NCBI GenBank assembly: GCA_036346395.1
Contig: CM070603.1
Coordinates: 54,046,868 to 54,110,867 of the forward strand
Source: Hsuehochloa calcarea
Taxonomy: Eukaryota; Streptophyta; Magnoliopsida; Poales; Poaceae
Length of the DNA: 64,000 bases
Direction: 5' to 3'
Both the position numbers and the translations under genes were made by a program. The stretch's first letter is position 1. Each line of letters starts with the position of its first letter. This document shows, piece after piece, positions 33,574 through 48,500 of this stretch. The notes under the pieces are model-generated. The model saw only the letters and a program-made list of their open reading frames with translations, was not told the DNA's origin and ran no database searches.

Positions 33574-36500
33574 TCAATCTTGTTGACCACGGGAATAGGA
33601 ATGGGAGTCGTGGGCAAGTGCCTGGAACATGTTTAGGGGATTAGCAAGATCATAGAAAAACAATGAAAACGGTGAATGCGACAATATGATTCATCGATGC
33701 AAGCAATGCCCATGTATCCCAGGTTTGTTTTAAACACATTAAAAAGTGGCTAAACAGATATTTAGCATAAAAATAGCATGTTCATGTCATGTTCTTCTAC
33801 AGCTTTTTGTAAAACCGGTATCAACTATGGAGATTGGTGCTTTTCAAGTAAGACGGTTCAGTGAACTAGTTTTCAACGTATTGGTTGTTTCACGATGTTA
33901 AGTAGATATGATAAATATTCCACCCTAACTATTCCCCATGGCAGTGTAAGGGATTACTTTCATATATGTCGCACCTGAACTTGTATATATACTGGTTCAT
34001 TGGCCTCATAATGAATACAAGCGCTATTCATAATATGGTATCAGAGCAAACCTAGGGTTTGTTTTTCTGTCACGCCGCCACCGGTTTTTCTTCCGTCTCC
34101 GCCTAGCTTTGCCGCCGATTTTTCTTCCGACCGTCGCTTGCTTGGGTGGATTCGTCACACCAAGCACGTAGTCGGCGTCGACTCCTTTCGCCTTGTCTTC
34201 GTCTTCCGCTAAAGTTGCTGGGAGTCGTGGCGTTGTTGTGGGCCGTCGTCGATCTCCCGTCGTCGCCTCGAGCCCCCGCGCGCGCCTTCGGCTCCTGTTG
34301 TCGTCGATCCGCCCATCGTCGCCTCCAACAGCAGCCGCCCTAGCTATCGCTTGTCTTCCGCATGAGCTCGCGTCGCCGTCGCTGCCCGGGGGAGCCCTAG
34401 TTTCCCTTATGTGCTTCTTCAACCGAAGCGTTCTTTGCAAGCCGAGCAGGAGCTTTAAGCTTTATTGCGAGCCAGTCCGGCCCGAGCCGGCCACAAAAAA
34501 ACAGTACGTCGTTTTAACTGAAGCGTCGTCCAACGTCGCCTGTTAGACTTCGTTGTCTTGTTGCCGCGTCGTCCAGTGCCGCCAACCAATGGGCATTGTT
34601 TCCGTTCCTCGCTACCCAGTGATCTTTGATAGTATCAATTATCGGGACTGATTTTAGCACTCTCCACTTGCGTGGTCAGTGCCTTTGGGAGTTTCTTACC
34701 GGCGAGTTGCCTTGCCCACCTCGCCCTACTCCACCTGCTGAGCCTGAGCCCCCGAAGACTACTTCCGAAGACGCTCGAAAGGAGGCATCTGACACTTTTG
34801 GGATGCTATGGAAACTTTTTAGACTCAATATGCTGCATACAAGATATGGATGATGATGCTCGTGCCTCTGCTATTCTGGTTGCTAGTATGGAGGTGCAAT
34901 TCACTGGGGATGTGGTTGGTTTGGCTTCAGTACATTTGATGTGGACACATTTGCGCAACCGCTACGAGCCATCTGGTGATTCCTTGTATCTTTCACAGCG
35001 TCGGAGCGATCCACCGCGAGAGAGATGCCACCGTGGATGAGTTCTATGCCCAATTGTCTGCAGTATGGCGTCAGATTGACTCTGGGACCGGATGTTTGCC
35101 ACACATGTCAGTGTTGTCAACATCAACAGTCTCACCTGGAGCCTCGTCGTATCTACGACTTCTTGACCCGTCTCCAGGCTAAGTATGAGTAGACTCGTGC
35201 TCAGTTGCTGGAACGTCACCCTCGTGTGACTTTATTGGAAGCTTTTGTAGTTGTTCGTGCTGAGAAGATTCGTCTTCGTGTTACGGGTCTGCTACCATCA
35301 CCGTCGTTTCCTTCAATTCTGGTAGCACCTCCTTCACCAATCGTGTCTTCACCTGTGACAGCTGCTGTTGGTAGGGGACAACACTGCACCTATTGCAACA
35401 AGGATGGACATGTGGCGCAGTTCTGCTACAAGAAGGATTTACGTCGTGGTGGTCATCCTCCAAAGGGCACTGGCGGTTCCTCCTCTCAAAGGAGCTCTGG
35501 AGTTTCTCACACTGCTACGTCGCATGGCTGCTTTTGCATCGTATGGTTCTACTGGCCAGTCTTCTAGTGAGAGACCGTCTTCTACTCCTTCCTCAGATAT
35601 ATAACCTTGGATTCTTGACTCTGGTGCTTCCTTTCATACAACATCTGATTCCAACAATCTCACATCCATTGATCCTTTAGCTGATCATATCACTGTTCAG
35701 ACAGCAGATGGTATCCCCCTCTCTATCGCAGGACGAGACACTCTCTTGAATTCCTCTTTTCATGTTCATATTGTTTCTTATGTTCCCAAACTAACCATGC
35801 AGCTCATATCTGCCGGTCAGCTCATTGATCATGGTTGTCGTGTTATTCTCTATTATGATTTTTATTATGTTCAGGATCGACGCACGGGACTCTGGTTGGT
35901 ACTGGCCCTCGCCGTCGTGACTCACGATGTCTCTGGGAGCTTAACTGGCTTTATCTTCCTTCCGCTGTCCCTGCCAGTCATGTTGCCTCCATCGACGTTG
36001 TCGTTTCTGCTGCATCATACACTGCGTCTTTTGCTCAGTGGTATCATCGTTTGAACATCTTTGCGAGTCGCGTCTATCTTGTTTAGTTCGTCGTGGTCTT
36101 TCAGGGTCTCTGTCTGATGATATTTCTCTAAATTGTCAGAATTGTAAGCTTGGTAAACAGCTTCAACTGCTTTATCCTTCCAAAGAGTCGATGTCACAGC
36201 GTCCTTTTGATCTTGTTCATTCTAATGTATGGGGTCCGGCTCTTTTCGTATCGAAAGGAGGTCATCGCTATTATATCATTTTTATTGATAACTTTTCTCG
36301 ACACACATGGATATACTTTATATCATCTCGTAGTGAGGTTCTATCCATCTAGAGGACTTTTGCCACCATGATCCGTACTCAGTTTGACTCTTCTATTCGT
36401 GTTTTTCGTGTTGATTCTGCTGGAGAATACTTGTTAGGAGTCCTTTGTGGTTTTCTTGTTGAGCAGGGTACTCTCTCTTAGTTTTCTTGCCTTGATGCTC

Positions 36501-39500
36501 ATGCCCAGAACAGTGTGGTTGAACGAAAGTATCACCACCTTCTTGAAACAGCCTGCTGCTCATGCCCAGAACAGTGTGGTTGAACGGAAGCATCACCACC
36601 TTTTTGAAACAGTATGTGCTCTTATGCTTGCTTTTGCTGTCCCACCACACTTCTAAGCTGAGACTGTTTCTACTGCCACTTTTCTGATTAATATTCAGCC
36701 TTCTTCTGTTCTTTAGTGTGTGATCCCAGTTGAGCGTCTCTGTGGCAAGACTCCAGATTATTCTAGTCTTCGTCTCTTTGGGTGTGTGTGCTATGTTCTT
36801 CTTGCACCTCGTGAGCGCATCAAGCTGACTGCTTAGTTCGTGGAGTGCATTTTTCTGGGCTATAGAGCTGAGCATAAGAGATATCGTTGTTGGGATCCTA
36901 TTGGCCGACGGATACGGGTTTATTAGGACATCACTTTTGATGAGTCTCGTCCTTTCTACCCTCGTCCTTCTTCTTCCACCACTCTAGCATCTCTTGTTGA
37001 GCCACTTTCTTTCCTGACTATTCCTGCTATCCCTATAGTCACCACATCTCCGTCACAGCCTTTGGCCTATTCGGTGCCTCCTTCACTGTCTCCTTCGCCA
37101 CCGACACCTTCTCTAAAGGCTCCTCCTGGCCTTGTTTCTTCTTACCCTCTCTACTACACTCGTCGTCCGCGAGTTGAGGATTCTTCTTATGAGTCTCCTT
37201 CGGTCTCTCCTCGATATGCTCTTCGTGATCGCCAGTCTATTCGGCCTCTTGCATGCTTTTGTTTGGCGGTTCTTACCGAACCGACTTCTTATCGTGATGT
37301 TGTCGTTCATCAAGAGTGGCAACATGCGATGACAGAGGAGATTGCTGCCCTTGAGCGTACTGTCACGTGGGATCTTGTCCCTCTTCCAGCGTGTGTTACC
37401 CCTATCATGTGCAAATGGGTCTACAAGGTTAAGACCTGCTCTGGTAGTTCTCTTAAGAGCTACAAGGCTCGTCTCGTGGCCTGTGATTTTCAGCAGGAGT
37501 ATGGTCATGATTATGATGAGACATTTACTCATGTGGCTCACATGACCACCGTTCGCACTCTTCTTGTTGTGGCGTTTGTTCGGGCATAGTCCATCTCTCA
37601 GCTTGATGTCAAGAATATCTTTCTCAATGGTGAGCTGCATGAGCAGGTTTATATGCAGCCACCACCGAGATATTCTGTTCCTAAGGGTATGGTTTGTTGC
37701 CTTCGCCGATCTCTTTACGGCCTCAAGCAAACTACTCGTGCTTGGTTTGATCGTTTCTCTTCTGTTGTCACTATAGCTGGTTTCTCTACTAGTACTCATG
37801 ACTTTGCTCTTTTTATTCACACTTAGCCTCGTGGTCGGACACTTGTCCTTTTTATATGTTGATGATATGATCATTACTGGATATTATTCTCAGTACATCA
37901 CTTTTGTCAAGGAGCGTCTTAATGAGCATTTCTTATGTCTGATCTGGGTTCTCTTCGCTACTTTCTTGGGATTGAGGTTATTTCTACGCCTGAGGCCTTC
38001 TATCTGTCCAAGAAAAGTATATCTAGGATCTTCTTGATTGTGCTTCTCTTACGGATCAGTACACCGCTGACTCTCATGGAGCTTAATGTTCATCTTCGAC
38101 CCACTGATGGTGAGCCTCTTATTGATCCTACTAGCTATCGTCACCTTGTTAGGAGTCTTGTTTATCTGGGTGTCACTCATCCTGACATTTGTTTCTACTC
38201 CACTTAGCTCCACTATAGTCATCTTTTTCTTGTTCTACGATATCTTTGTGGAACCATCACTTGTTGTCTGTTTTTCCTCGTTCCAGCTCTTTACAGCTCC
38301 AGGCATATTCTGATGCCACCTGGGCTAGTGATCACTCTGATCGCCGGTCTCTTTTTGACTATTGTGTTTTTCTTGGTGGTTCTCTCATTGCTTGGAAGAC
38401 TAAGAAGTAGACAGCAGTTTCTCGTTCGAGTGCTGAGGCTGAGTTGCGAGCTATGGCTTTGTTGACTGCAGAGGTTACTTGGCTACGGTGGTTACTTGAG
38501 GATTTTGGTCTTTCTGCTTCAGCACTCACTCCTCTTTTGTCTAACAGTACATGGGCTATTAGCATTGCTACAAATCCGGTGAAGCATGAGCTTACAAAGC
38601 ATATTGGTGTTAATGCTCCCTACATGCGGTGCGGTGCAGACTGTGTTGTTGCTCTTCAAGATGTGCCCTTCGTAACTTGATTGATGACTTCTTCACAAAG
38701 GCGTAGACTAGAGCTCAGCACAACTTCTATCTCTCTAAACTTCATGTTGTTGATCCACCATAAGTTTGAGGGAGATTAGATGTATATTATTACCTATGTA
38801 TTTTTCTCGTTGCATAATGTGTTACTTGCATATATGTCACATATGTACTTGTTTGACCCATTGGCCTCACGATGAATGCAAACGTTATTCATAACTGGCG
38901 CAACGCCACCAGACTAAGCACAAGTGTTGTAAAACAAATGAGCTGAGCTAGCTAGCAGCAAAAAGAGACCTACTTGAAGGCTAGTCGGAAAGAAAATCAC
39001 TTCACTCGGTAAGCAACTTCTCTAAAACCAACAGAAAAAATATTCTAATAGCATATGTCTAATATTCTTTTCACACTTTCACAGGCTCTGAGGCAGTTGC
39101 AGGAGTATTGCAGTCATTCTATTTACTGTTTCTAATGTGCCTTTAGTCATTGTATGAGGGAATTGGCATTCTCAAGTCTTAACCAATAAGCACGCAGGAC
39201 ACCAGATTATCTGAAGCTGTTTATTTACCTGTTCTTGTGATCGGAAATACATGAATGGAGTATAGTGTAGAAAATTTGAAACCCTTGATGTGTATATATC
39301 AGCATATCTACAACAAAGACACAATAGTTGCATTTACACAAATAAGTCTGGGGCCTGTAAAATATTCACAACTACACACACAAAAAAAAACTCACTTTTC
39401 GATTTGCCTGGTCAGATGACTCTTATCCCATAAGCCAGCACGTGACAACCAACCCCATCTTAAAAGGAGATAACATTTGCTTAGCTTATCTTTCTAACAA

Positions 39501-42500
39501 TTAAAGAGAAATGCACCAGAAGATATATGAACAATATGGTGCATTAATTCCATAGTTATGGGAATCATAGACATTAGAAATAAGAAGCAAAAAAACAAAG
39601 ATGCACTGATATTTTATTTAAAGCAATGAAACTTGTAAAGCAGAACATTTCTTCTGCAAGGAATACATACGACAATAGATCTGGAAACCATACATTTGAA
39701 GTACTTCTCGCATTTAAATAGACTCATAAGAACTTAGGTAGTGCCTGATGTACCTTTTATTGAAAAGTTCTCCATCCGATTCCAGCATTGGTGCAATCTT
39801 TTCATCTAATCTCTGCATAACAATGAGCAACTTTTGCATACTTTCTGTAAGCTCCTGATCATTCATACAAGTTGCAGCAAGTGTCTGGAAAAGAATAAAA
39901 TTGATATATCAGTGCAAGTATATTAAGAACTTAACAAAATCCTCAAGCCTGGCTTAAGTTGTAGATAATTTCTACATGGTAGCAGTGTGCTGCTCAAATT
40001 ATATTGTTACCAGCATATTATAAAGGGTAAAATCTCAAGCTTCTCAAGGAAATAAAACTAAACATGTTAAAAGCTTACAAAAGCATCATGGTTTCACTCT
40101 AATACCTGTGCAGGACGTGAATTTGTGCGTCTCTGCAGAGCCAGGCGAAGTTGGTTAAAAAGGTCTCCCACAATTTCTTTTTGTTGTATAAGTGTGACAA
40201 GCTTTTCTTTTTGAACATGACTTCGGATTAGCGCATCAAACTGCAAACACAGGAGAACAAAAGAAAAATTGGTCACTAAACAAGAAAGCACACATTTACC
40301 AGCAACGTAGCAGATACACTATAACTAAATGTGGTCCTTTGTAGGTTTTCTTTCAGAGAATACAGAACCAACAGATGCAAAAAAAAATCAGATCAACTTG
40401 GGTAATGGTTTTAAGAGTAAGTGCATCAGCAGCATTTTGGCATCACATGTTGTACAAGGTCCTTAAGGTCCATCCATGTCATTTTTCCATCACTTAACCA
40501 ACAGATAGACCTAAGTGGCATGCTTATGCGAGTTTAGGGACCTACCATGCTAAAACTGAATTTTAAGGACCTAAGTAAGGCAACAGGGCAAGTCTCAGGA
40601 CCTCTGGTCCAATTTACTCAATTTAGAAACTAATGGAGTTTGATCTGATAATCAGAGGAACAATTTTTTTTATGGTTCAAAAAAGTTACAAAAGAACTCA
40701 GAAAACAAATGCAAGATAGGGAAAATACCAATTACAGAATCAGTAAATGTTCCAGAAATGGCTTTCTACCTCATATCCCTATAGCTGGAAAGTGAATACT
40801 AATGCTAAATGCTCTATAGAACTCCGTTTTGTATAAATTAGTGAGAAAATTAAGCAACCAAACCTCATCTTCTAGTTCACGGCAGATTAATGCTGTTCTC
40901 CATCGTAAATGAACTTTTGATTGGCTTACATCTGTGAAAATATGGTCCCCCACATATAATATCTCATCCCCATGAATGTCCAGTGACTTCTCAACCATCT
41001 GAGCACTACCACCAGAGTACAAGCCACCTAAATACCCAATTAAGATAAGGACAACAAGTTTCAAGCTATTACATCAGAAACAGATACATGCACAGAAAAT
41101 AAACAGTACGTTAAGGTTGCAGGACCTAGCAAGTAGCAACATAAGCATAATAAGGCTGCAGAGAAAGGGATGTAGCTCATCTGTTGATAAAAAATGGCAT
41201 TATAACTGCAAATCATCTTAGATCTGGAAGCCTTCACATATATATAAATTGTTTTCTTTGTTACGCAAAGTGCCCATTTTCTAATTTCAACTTTATGTTA
41301 AAATATCAAACAAAAAATGCCCAAACTCACCCGCATATGCGCGTGTCTCTTATCATCTTATGCAATTGCATGCACAAACCAATATATGTTGTGGCATATC
41401 TAACCCACCTATCCAACACTATCCAAATCAGGTGACTTTGTATTAGTGGCTATAACATGCTGCATCTGTATTTAGCTCATATAAAGTCATAAACTAGAGC
41501 TTTCGATAATTCATATGCAAAATGTTTTTCCATTCCTCTCCTAGCATGAAAGGATTTCTAGTCTTATCTTTTCCCTCTTGATCAATCTGAAATTTTTCTT
41601 CGATATCTAATTTAATTTTCATTCACTTTTTTAGCATTTCAAGAAAATTGGACTTCAAGTCAAATTATGATATCTATTTGCAGGCTGAAATTTGAACATG
41701 TTTCTTAAAAGTGAAAAAAAAAACAAGTGGTAGAGGTTCTAGAGAAATTGGGTCACAACAGTAACAATGTCAAGATTTCCACCTGAATTTGCTTTAAAAC
41801 AGGGACGCATTAATCCATCGTTTGTGACAACCTCGTATAATGGATGTGAAAGATGGAAAAACTCTGGCTTCCTCGCAGAGACTATAACCTACATTAAGAA
41901 AGAATCAATTGATCTTAATGAAGTTTCCAGTATGATGGGCAAGCAATGACTGACAAGCAGTCACCTCTAAAATAACCAACATATAGAAGAAATAAATACT
42001 CACCATTTCAAACAGCTCTCTCCATCCCATATCATTAGGAAGAAAGCGATTGAATGAATGATTCATCATTTTGTTCGTATAGTGGTAATCTGAGTTAGTA
42101 ATAAGAAGCAACCTTTTTCCAGCCTGATGAGTTGAAAAGGAAAACTGGTAATTCAGTATAGCAGTACAATGGCTCTAATAGTTCGAATGGATCGTAAGCA
42201 TGTAAGGTGATGGTTTGTTAACCTCTTTTTGATCTAGAAGAGCTAAAGGCAGTTCTGGATCAGGCTCTACAAATCGCTCTGGCTCAGCCATTATTTCGCT
42301 CTACATTTCAACCAGCTAAAGAATTTTTCAGACAAAAACTAGTAGTATATCATATTTAATGACCAAAGAGTACCTTGAGTTGACCTTCTACATGTGCTCG
42401 AAAAAGTGCTTTGGAAACAGCCTGAAAAAAAGGACTCCAAATTTTATGACATTACAAAGGTGGACAATTGTAAAAGAAGCAGCAGTGCTCATTACATTGT

Positions 42501-45500
42501 ACAGCCCTTTGTAATCCAGTGGCCCAAGTTCAGCTGGCACCATCCCCTGATCCAACTTGTCAACCATCTGAAGAAAGACCAATGTCCACATAAAGATGGT
42601 TCAATTTAAACTTGAGAGAATATTCACTATGAAAGACCACACTGAATTCAAAAGCACTTTGCTTTTATAAAAAGCACTGCAACTATTTACTGAATGAATC
42701 AAAGCAGGATTGATCATGTCAATGTATATGTATCAGGAATGAATACTGTCAGATTTGTGAGCCTGCAGTAAGCTTGCTGGATGAGATTTTCTTAAGAGGT
42801 GCTTATTCAAATGCTCAGGGCAATCCAAGTACTCCCACTCAAGGATCAAAATCCCGGTACCGGCGCAATTCCCGGCCGGCGGCCGGTACCGGTAACCGGC
42901 CGGTTACCGGTTTTTCCCGATCAAATTTCATTAAATTTTGCTTAAAAATCAATCGAAATTCAAAATTTGAATTTGAAAACTCCGGTAAAACCGGCCGGGA
43001 TTTCAAATCCCGTCGCCACCGGTAAGGCGGTAACGGCGGTAACCGGCCGGGATTTCCATCCATGCTACCACTCAATACTTCTACAAAACCCACTACTACC
43101 AAAAAGAATGATCACAACCTGGTTTTTATACTTGTATCCTCACAGGAAATCATTTCTACAAGCCCATCTGTACATTAAATTAATGTATGAGCCTATGAGG
43201 TAACATATGTATGAACTCCAATCCCTCGGAAGACAAGGGCACATTGTACATGGATGAAACGGAAGAGAAAAACAAAATTACTATCAAGTACTTTAACCTG
43301 GGTAGCACTTAGCATAGTATTTTTATCTGAATTTTTTTTACCATTTCTGCAATCCTTACCAAGGCTATTACTGGTATTGACCAATACTCTGCTTCTATCT
43401 GAGGAAAAAAAACTATGCTTCTAACAAATTCAATAATTCCGTATCTTTGAAAGACAAATCAACAGACACCATAAGCTCCTCTGATATGCAAATGCGAACG
43501 ATGGTTGTTGATTTAAATGAATAACTAGATATCGAGTGACATCACACAAACACTGAAATGAATATTATCAGATAAAGGAAAAGGTAAGTGACCTGCATGA
43601 ACATGACAGCTTCTGAAACAGAGAAAAGGGTATTAAGGAACTCCCATCTACTTTCTTCCCGCAGGTCCACCAATTCTCTTCCATATATTTCACTATCCAG
43701 ACATGAATAAGAGTTATCATCTTCTTGGGAGTCAGGAGCACAACAAAATTGACAAAATGTCTTATCTCTACCTCACAGCACGAGTGGACAGCATTTGGGT
43801 ACCATGCATGGCCCTCTTAATGTAGCCAAAACGGTCGGCTTTGACCAGGTTTCCTTTTTCTTTATCCATAACAAGACCCCTAATGACCTGTGGAAGAGTA
43901 ATCATATCACTCGGGGCGATGCATACGGATGCGGTACACACTGGTACATTACCAGGTCAGCATCAAATTCAAGGTCATCTACTGGGAAGCCCATGCTTTT
44001 CAGGTTGGCCATCCCATAGTCATATGCACGCCCTTCCCAGGCCTGCATAAATGTTACAGCACTTCGGTACTTTTTGCAATGTACCATAATAACTATATTG
44101 AACAATACATAGAATATTCACTTCGTCTTATCCACGATGCAAAACTTTATGAATAAAAACTACAGAAAGAATTAATCTTCGTTGAGACTCCTACATACAT
44201 TATCCATTAGACCTACTAGTCATATCAGTTCAAGAAATATATAAAATTTTCTGTATATTCAATCCTCATTTTCAGAACAGTTAGTAGACAAATTGAGAAA
44301 ATGGGTATTGAAGTACCATCACATTGTAATGAATCAATGTATAATCCATATCGTAGCCAATGACACTGATAGATCGGAGATTTAGTGTCCTGGTGCAGAA
44401 AATTCCACGAGGAGAGTGTCTTACTGTATAAGGATCCTGCATTTAACAAACAGAAATTGATATTGTGTTATTGGAAGGTTGACTAGTTTCTTCATCATCA
44501 TGATGCTCAATCAAGATATGATTGGCAAAAGGAATAACCAACCATGGAAGTTCAAGAAGGAAACACTAGCAGTCAGAAAATAACTGTAAAATAAATTATG
44601 TTCACTATGCAGAATTTTATAGCGAAAGGTTGACCGTGCAACTTTGGCTTTTAACATATTATTCTATCATATATCCATCATCTTCTGGTAATGTTTTGGT
44701 TTTTGCCATGATTCATGTATCTACTGTAGTTATGCTGCACTAAATATTGAAAGTCATGGTGCTACAAAGGCATGTCCTTTGTGGTTGTTGTTAGAATAGT
44801 GTTAGACAGGATGGTGTGTCGGCTTCCTACATGTATGGCGCCTTCTCTTTCGAGGGATCACGCGTTCACATAATAGCTGTAATCTATATATATGTAACTC
44901 ATGTATTCTGATTTTAACAATTAAAGATAATGTTACTTTCCTCGCTTACATGGTATCAAAGCGGTGCCGCTCCTGAGCCGCAGCCTCCACAGCTTCCGCC
45001 GCGCCGCCCCTGGGAGATGACCTCATCTCCATGATCTCTCCCGGGAGCTACGCAACCCATAGTTTAAGTCGTGTCACCGATCATCCGATCGGCTACCAAT
45101 TAGAGTTTTCCCCGGTCATCTTCAAATTGGGTTTTCTCTATTTTTTCCGATCATAGATCGGTTTGCGTTGCCCTGCCGACCTGTCGACGTTACTCACCTC
45201 CGGACTTCACCGCCTCGGCTTCGACCTCTCCGGCGCCTCCTCTCTTCCGATGACATCATGGCGTGACGCGGCGCGCTCATCGACACGGCCCTCCCTCCAC
45301 GGCCTTCCGAGCGCCCCCGTCTACTGTCGTCGTCACGCCGGATCATCATCGCCGGACCGTCGTCCGTCTTCACCGAATTTAGGTCGGTCAATGTCCGCCT
45401 TGGCGGCGTTCGGCTAAGCGAGGCGTGTTAGACAGGATGGTGCCTCGGCTTCCTATATGCATGACACCTTCTCTTCTGAGGGATCACGCGTTCACATGAT

Positions 45501-48500
45501 AGTTGTAAGCGTTCACATGATAGTTGTAATCCATATATGTGTAACTCATGCACTCTGATTTTAACAGTCAAAGATAGTGTTACTTTCCTCGCTTACAAAT
45601 AGGACTCTTTTGTATTTCCTTATTTGTAAATAGCAACCCCCTTGTACTCCCTATATATATTGTCCATTGGCCCTCTTGAATATACACAATATTCACAGCA
45701 TGGTATCGGAGCTAGGGCACTAACCTAGCTCCTTCCGCTACCATCCCGACGCCCCGCCTTCCGACGCCGTTACTGCGAGCCGCCGACGCGTCGTCGCCGC
45801 CTGAACCGCCGCCCCGTCCGATCGTCGTCTGCGCCTACCAGGTAGCCGCTTATGAGCGACCCGCTGCCGCTGCCGCTCGACACTGACACGCGATCGCTCG
45901 TCCGGTAATCGCGCTACTCGCGCGCGCAACCTTCCGCTCCACCCGAATCGCCGCCATCGCTGGAGCCACAATCGTGGCCGAGTCGCCGCTGCGTCGCGCC
46001 CCCGGTCACCACCACCGCTGCGTCATGGCGATGAGGTTTTTAGTATGTCATTGACGCTTTTGAGTGCTAGTGTGCTGATGTGGCCCGTGTTCGAGCCATT
46101 CTGGTGGTCAGCGTCGACGACTCCATCCAGCCAAACATTGTTGGTCTGCGTGCCACTCGTCAGATCTGGGAGTACTTGCACGAGTGATACCAGCAGAGCA
46201 GCGATGCTCAGTTCTTTTCGCCGGTAGCGAGTTTGAGACGCTTAGCCAGGAGGACTCCTCCATCGACAACTTCTTCCGAGCCCTGGCTAGTCTCTAGCGC
46301 TAGCTAGACGAGCTATCTTCTCCGCTCTTTCTTCTATCGAGATTCGGCTTCTTCTCCTGTTTCCACCGTTGAGTCGATTTCATGGTTGTCTCTTTCTGAC
46401 ACTTCACCCATTTCTCCACTATCACAGTCTTCCCTGGTCTATCTCCAGTGGTTCCTTTTGTGTCTGGTTTGCATGTTTTACCTCAGTGATTACTGCTATT
46501 GGTTTCACTGTTAGTTCCCACGATCCTGCTCTTTTTGTCCATGCCTCATCTCGAGGTAGGACACTGCTTCTTCTGTATGTTGATGACATGCTTATCACTG
46601 GTGATGATTTCTCCTTCATCACATATGTGAAGACGCATCTCAGTGAGCAGTTTTTGATGACTGATCTTGGTTCTCTTACATACTTTCTTGGGATTGAGGT
46701 CTCCTTCATGGCTGAGGGCTACCATCTCTCCCAGCGAAAGTATGTCCAGTATCTTCTTGACCGGTCTGGTCTGACTGATACTCGCACTGCTGAGACTCCC
46801 ATAGAGCTATCCCTTCAGCTTCGTGCCACTGGTGGCGATCTTCTTGAAGATCCTACTCGATATCGGCATCCTGTTGGGAGCTTGGTGTACCTTGTGAGCA
46901 CTCGTCCTGATATTGCTTATGTTGTTCATATCTTGAGTCAGTTCATGGCCCGTCCTACCCATATTCACTACAGTCATTTTCTTCGTGTTCTTCGCTACTT
47001 ACGTGGGACTATCTCTCGTCGTTTATTTTTCCCTAGCTCCACCTCACTTCAACTTCAGGCATACTCCGATGCGACCTGGGCTAGTGATCCTTCTGATCAT
47101 CATTCTCTTTCTGCTTACTGTGTTTTTCTTGGCTCCTCCCTAATTGCCTGGAAGACTAAGAAGCGATCGCGATGCGTTCGAGTGCAGAGGCTGAGTTGAG
47201 AGCTATGGCAGCAATGACAGCAGAGGTTACTTGGTTGAGATGGCTACTTGCAGATTTTGGAGTACCTGTAGTGAGACCTACGACTCTTTTGTCTGACAGT
47301 ACAGGTGCTATCAGTATTGCCCGGGACCCAATGAAGCATGAGCTCACCAAGCATATTGATGTGGATGCTTCATACACTCGCTCACAGGTGCAGGAGGGAG
47401 TACTTGTTTTACAGTTTGTGCCATCGTAACTACAGTTCTCTTGATTTCTTTACGGCCACGCACAGAGGCACAACATTTGTATTTTCTCTCCAAACTCAAT
47501 GTGTGTGATCCACCATGAGTTTGAGGGGTGTTAGAATAGGACTCTATAATATATTTTGGTTTCCTTATCTGTAACCCCTTTGTAATCCCTATTTATATTG
47601 CCCATTGGGCCCTATTGAATCAATGCACATTATTCATAACACGGAGAACAGGTGGAGGCTAGAAGGCGTCGGCGGTAAGAAACCCTAACCCTAACCTTTG
47701 CTCTGATACCATGTTATGAATATTGTGTGTATATTGAAGAGGTCCAATGGGCAATATATATATGGTACAAGATGTGTATGTCATATACAGATAAGGCAAT
47801 ACAAAATAGTCTCTATTCTAGCTCCTATTCTAACACCATAGATGGATAAGGCAATACAAAAGGCAGATAAAAATAGTCTCTGGTGTTATTACCTCCGTAC
47901 CATTTCTGAAAGTTAGCTCATGTTTGGTTTGATAATTGACTTTCTCTGTGTAATATGAGTGTTACAACAAACAATGAGCAAATTCACGAAAGTTCTGTTT
48001 TATCAGGCTTATGATATAATTTGAGGCGATGGACTGGGCTGGAAACAGATTGATGATCAAGTTCTAAGTTACATCGGTCACAGCATCACTAGGTGTTTTA
48101 CAGAATAAATGTTAGAGAACATGAATAGAAATAGAAGAAGTATACCAAACATCAACAAGGTGAAAATCATGCTAATGGGGTAGAATATTACTGCAATTCC
48201 CAAGTCACTAAGCAATGATTCAGCTTCCCCCGCTTCTTTCCAGGCTATCTCCTCTATAGGACCATGCAATGTTGACCTGCCATTTCCACCTAAAATTCAA
48301 GCATTTCCGAGTAAGTATAACAAATTTGTAGCATGATTCTGATGCTTTTATAGTATATTCCAATAGGAATAATCTATTCTGATCGAGTGCTTGTTTGATC
48401 TCACCGCAATAGTATCGTCAACAACTATGGAGTAAACAACAACAAAGGAGAGCAAGTGATAGCCCAAAATTACAGAGGTCGGAACTCACCAAACGCCTCG

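Larger units (their letters stand above)
44789..47641 (+). mobile_element. Copia B: deleted Ty1-copia element (right copy)
   Basis: The 5' LTR is 44,789-44,799 plus 45,603-45,700, interrupted by the TRIM. The primer-binding site is TGGTATCGGAGC at 45,701-45,712, the body 45,713-47,528, and the 3' LTR TGTTAGAATAGG...TTCATAACA at 47,529-47,641. Gag runs straight into the RT/RNase H end, with protease and integrase deleted. The GC-rich leader (45,720-46,030) differs from the left copy far more than its surroundings do. Confidence 0.86.
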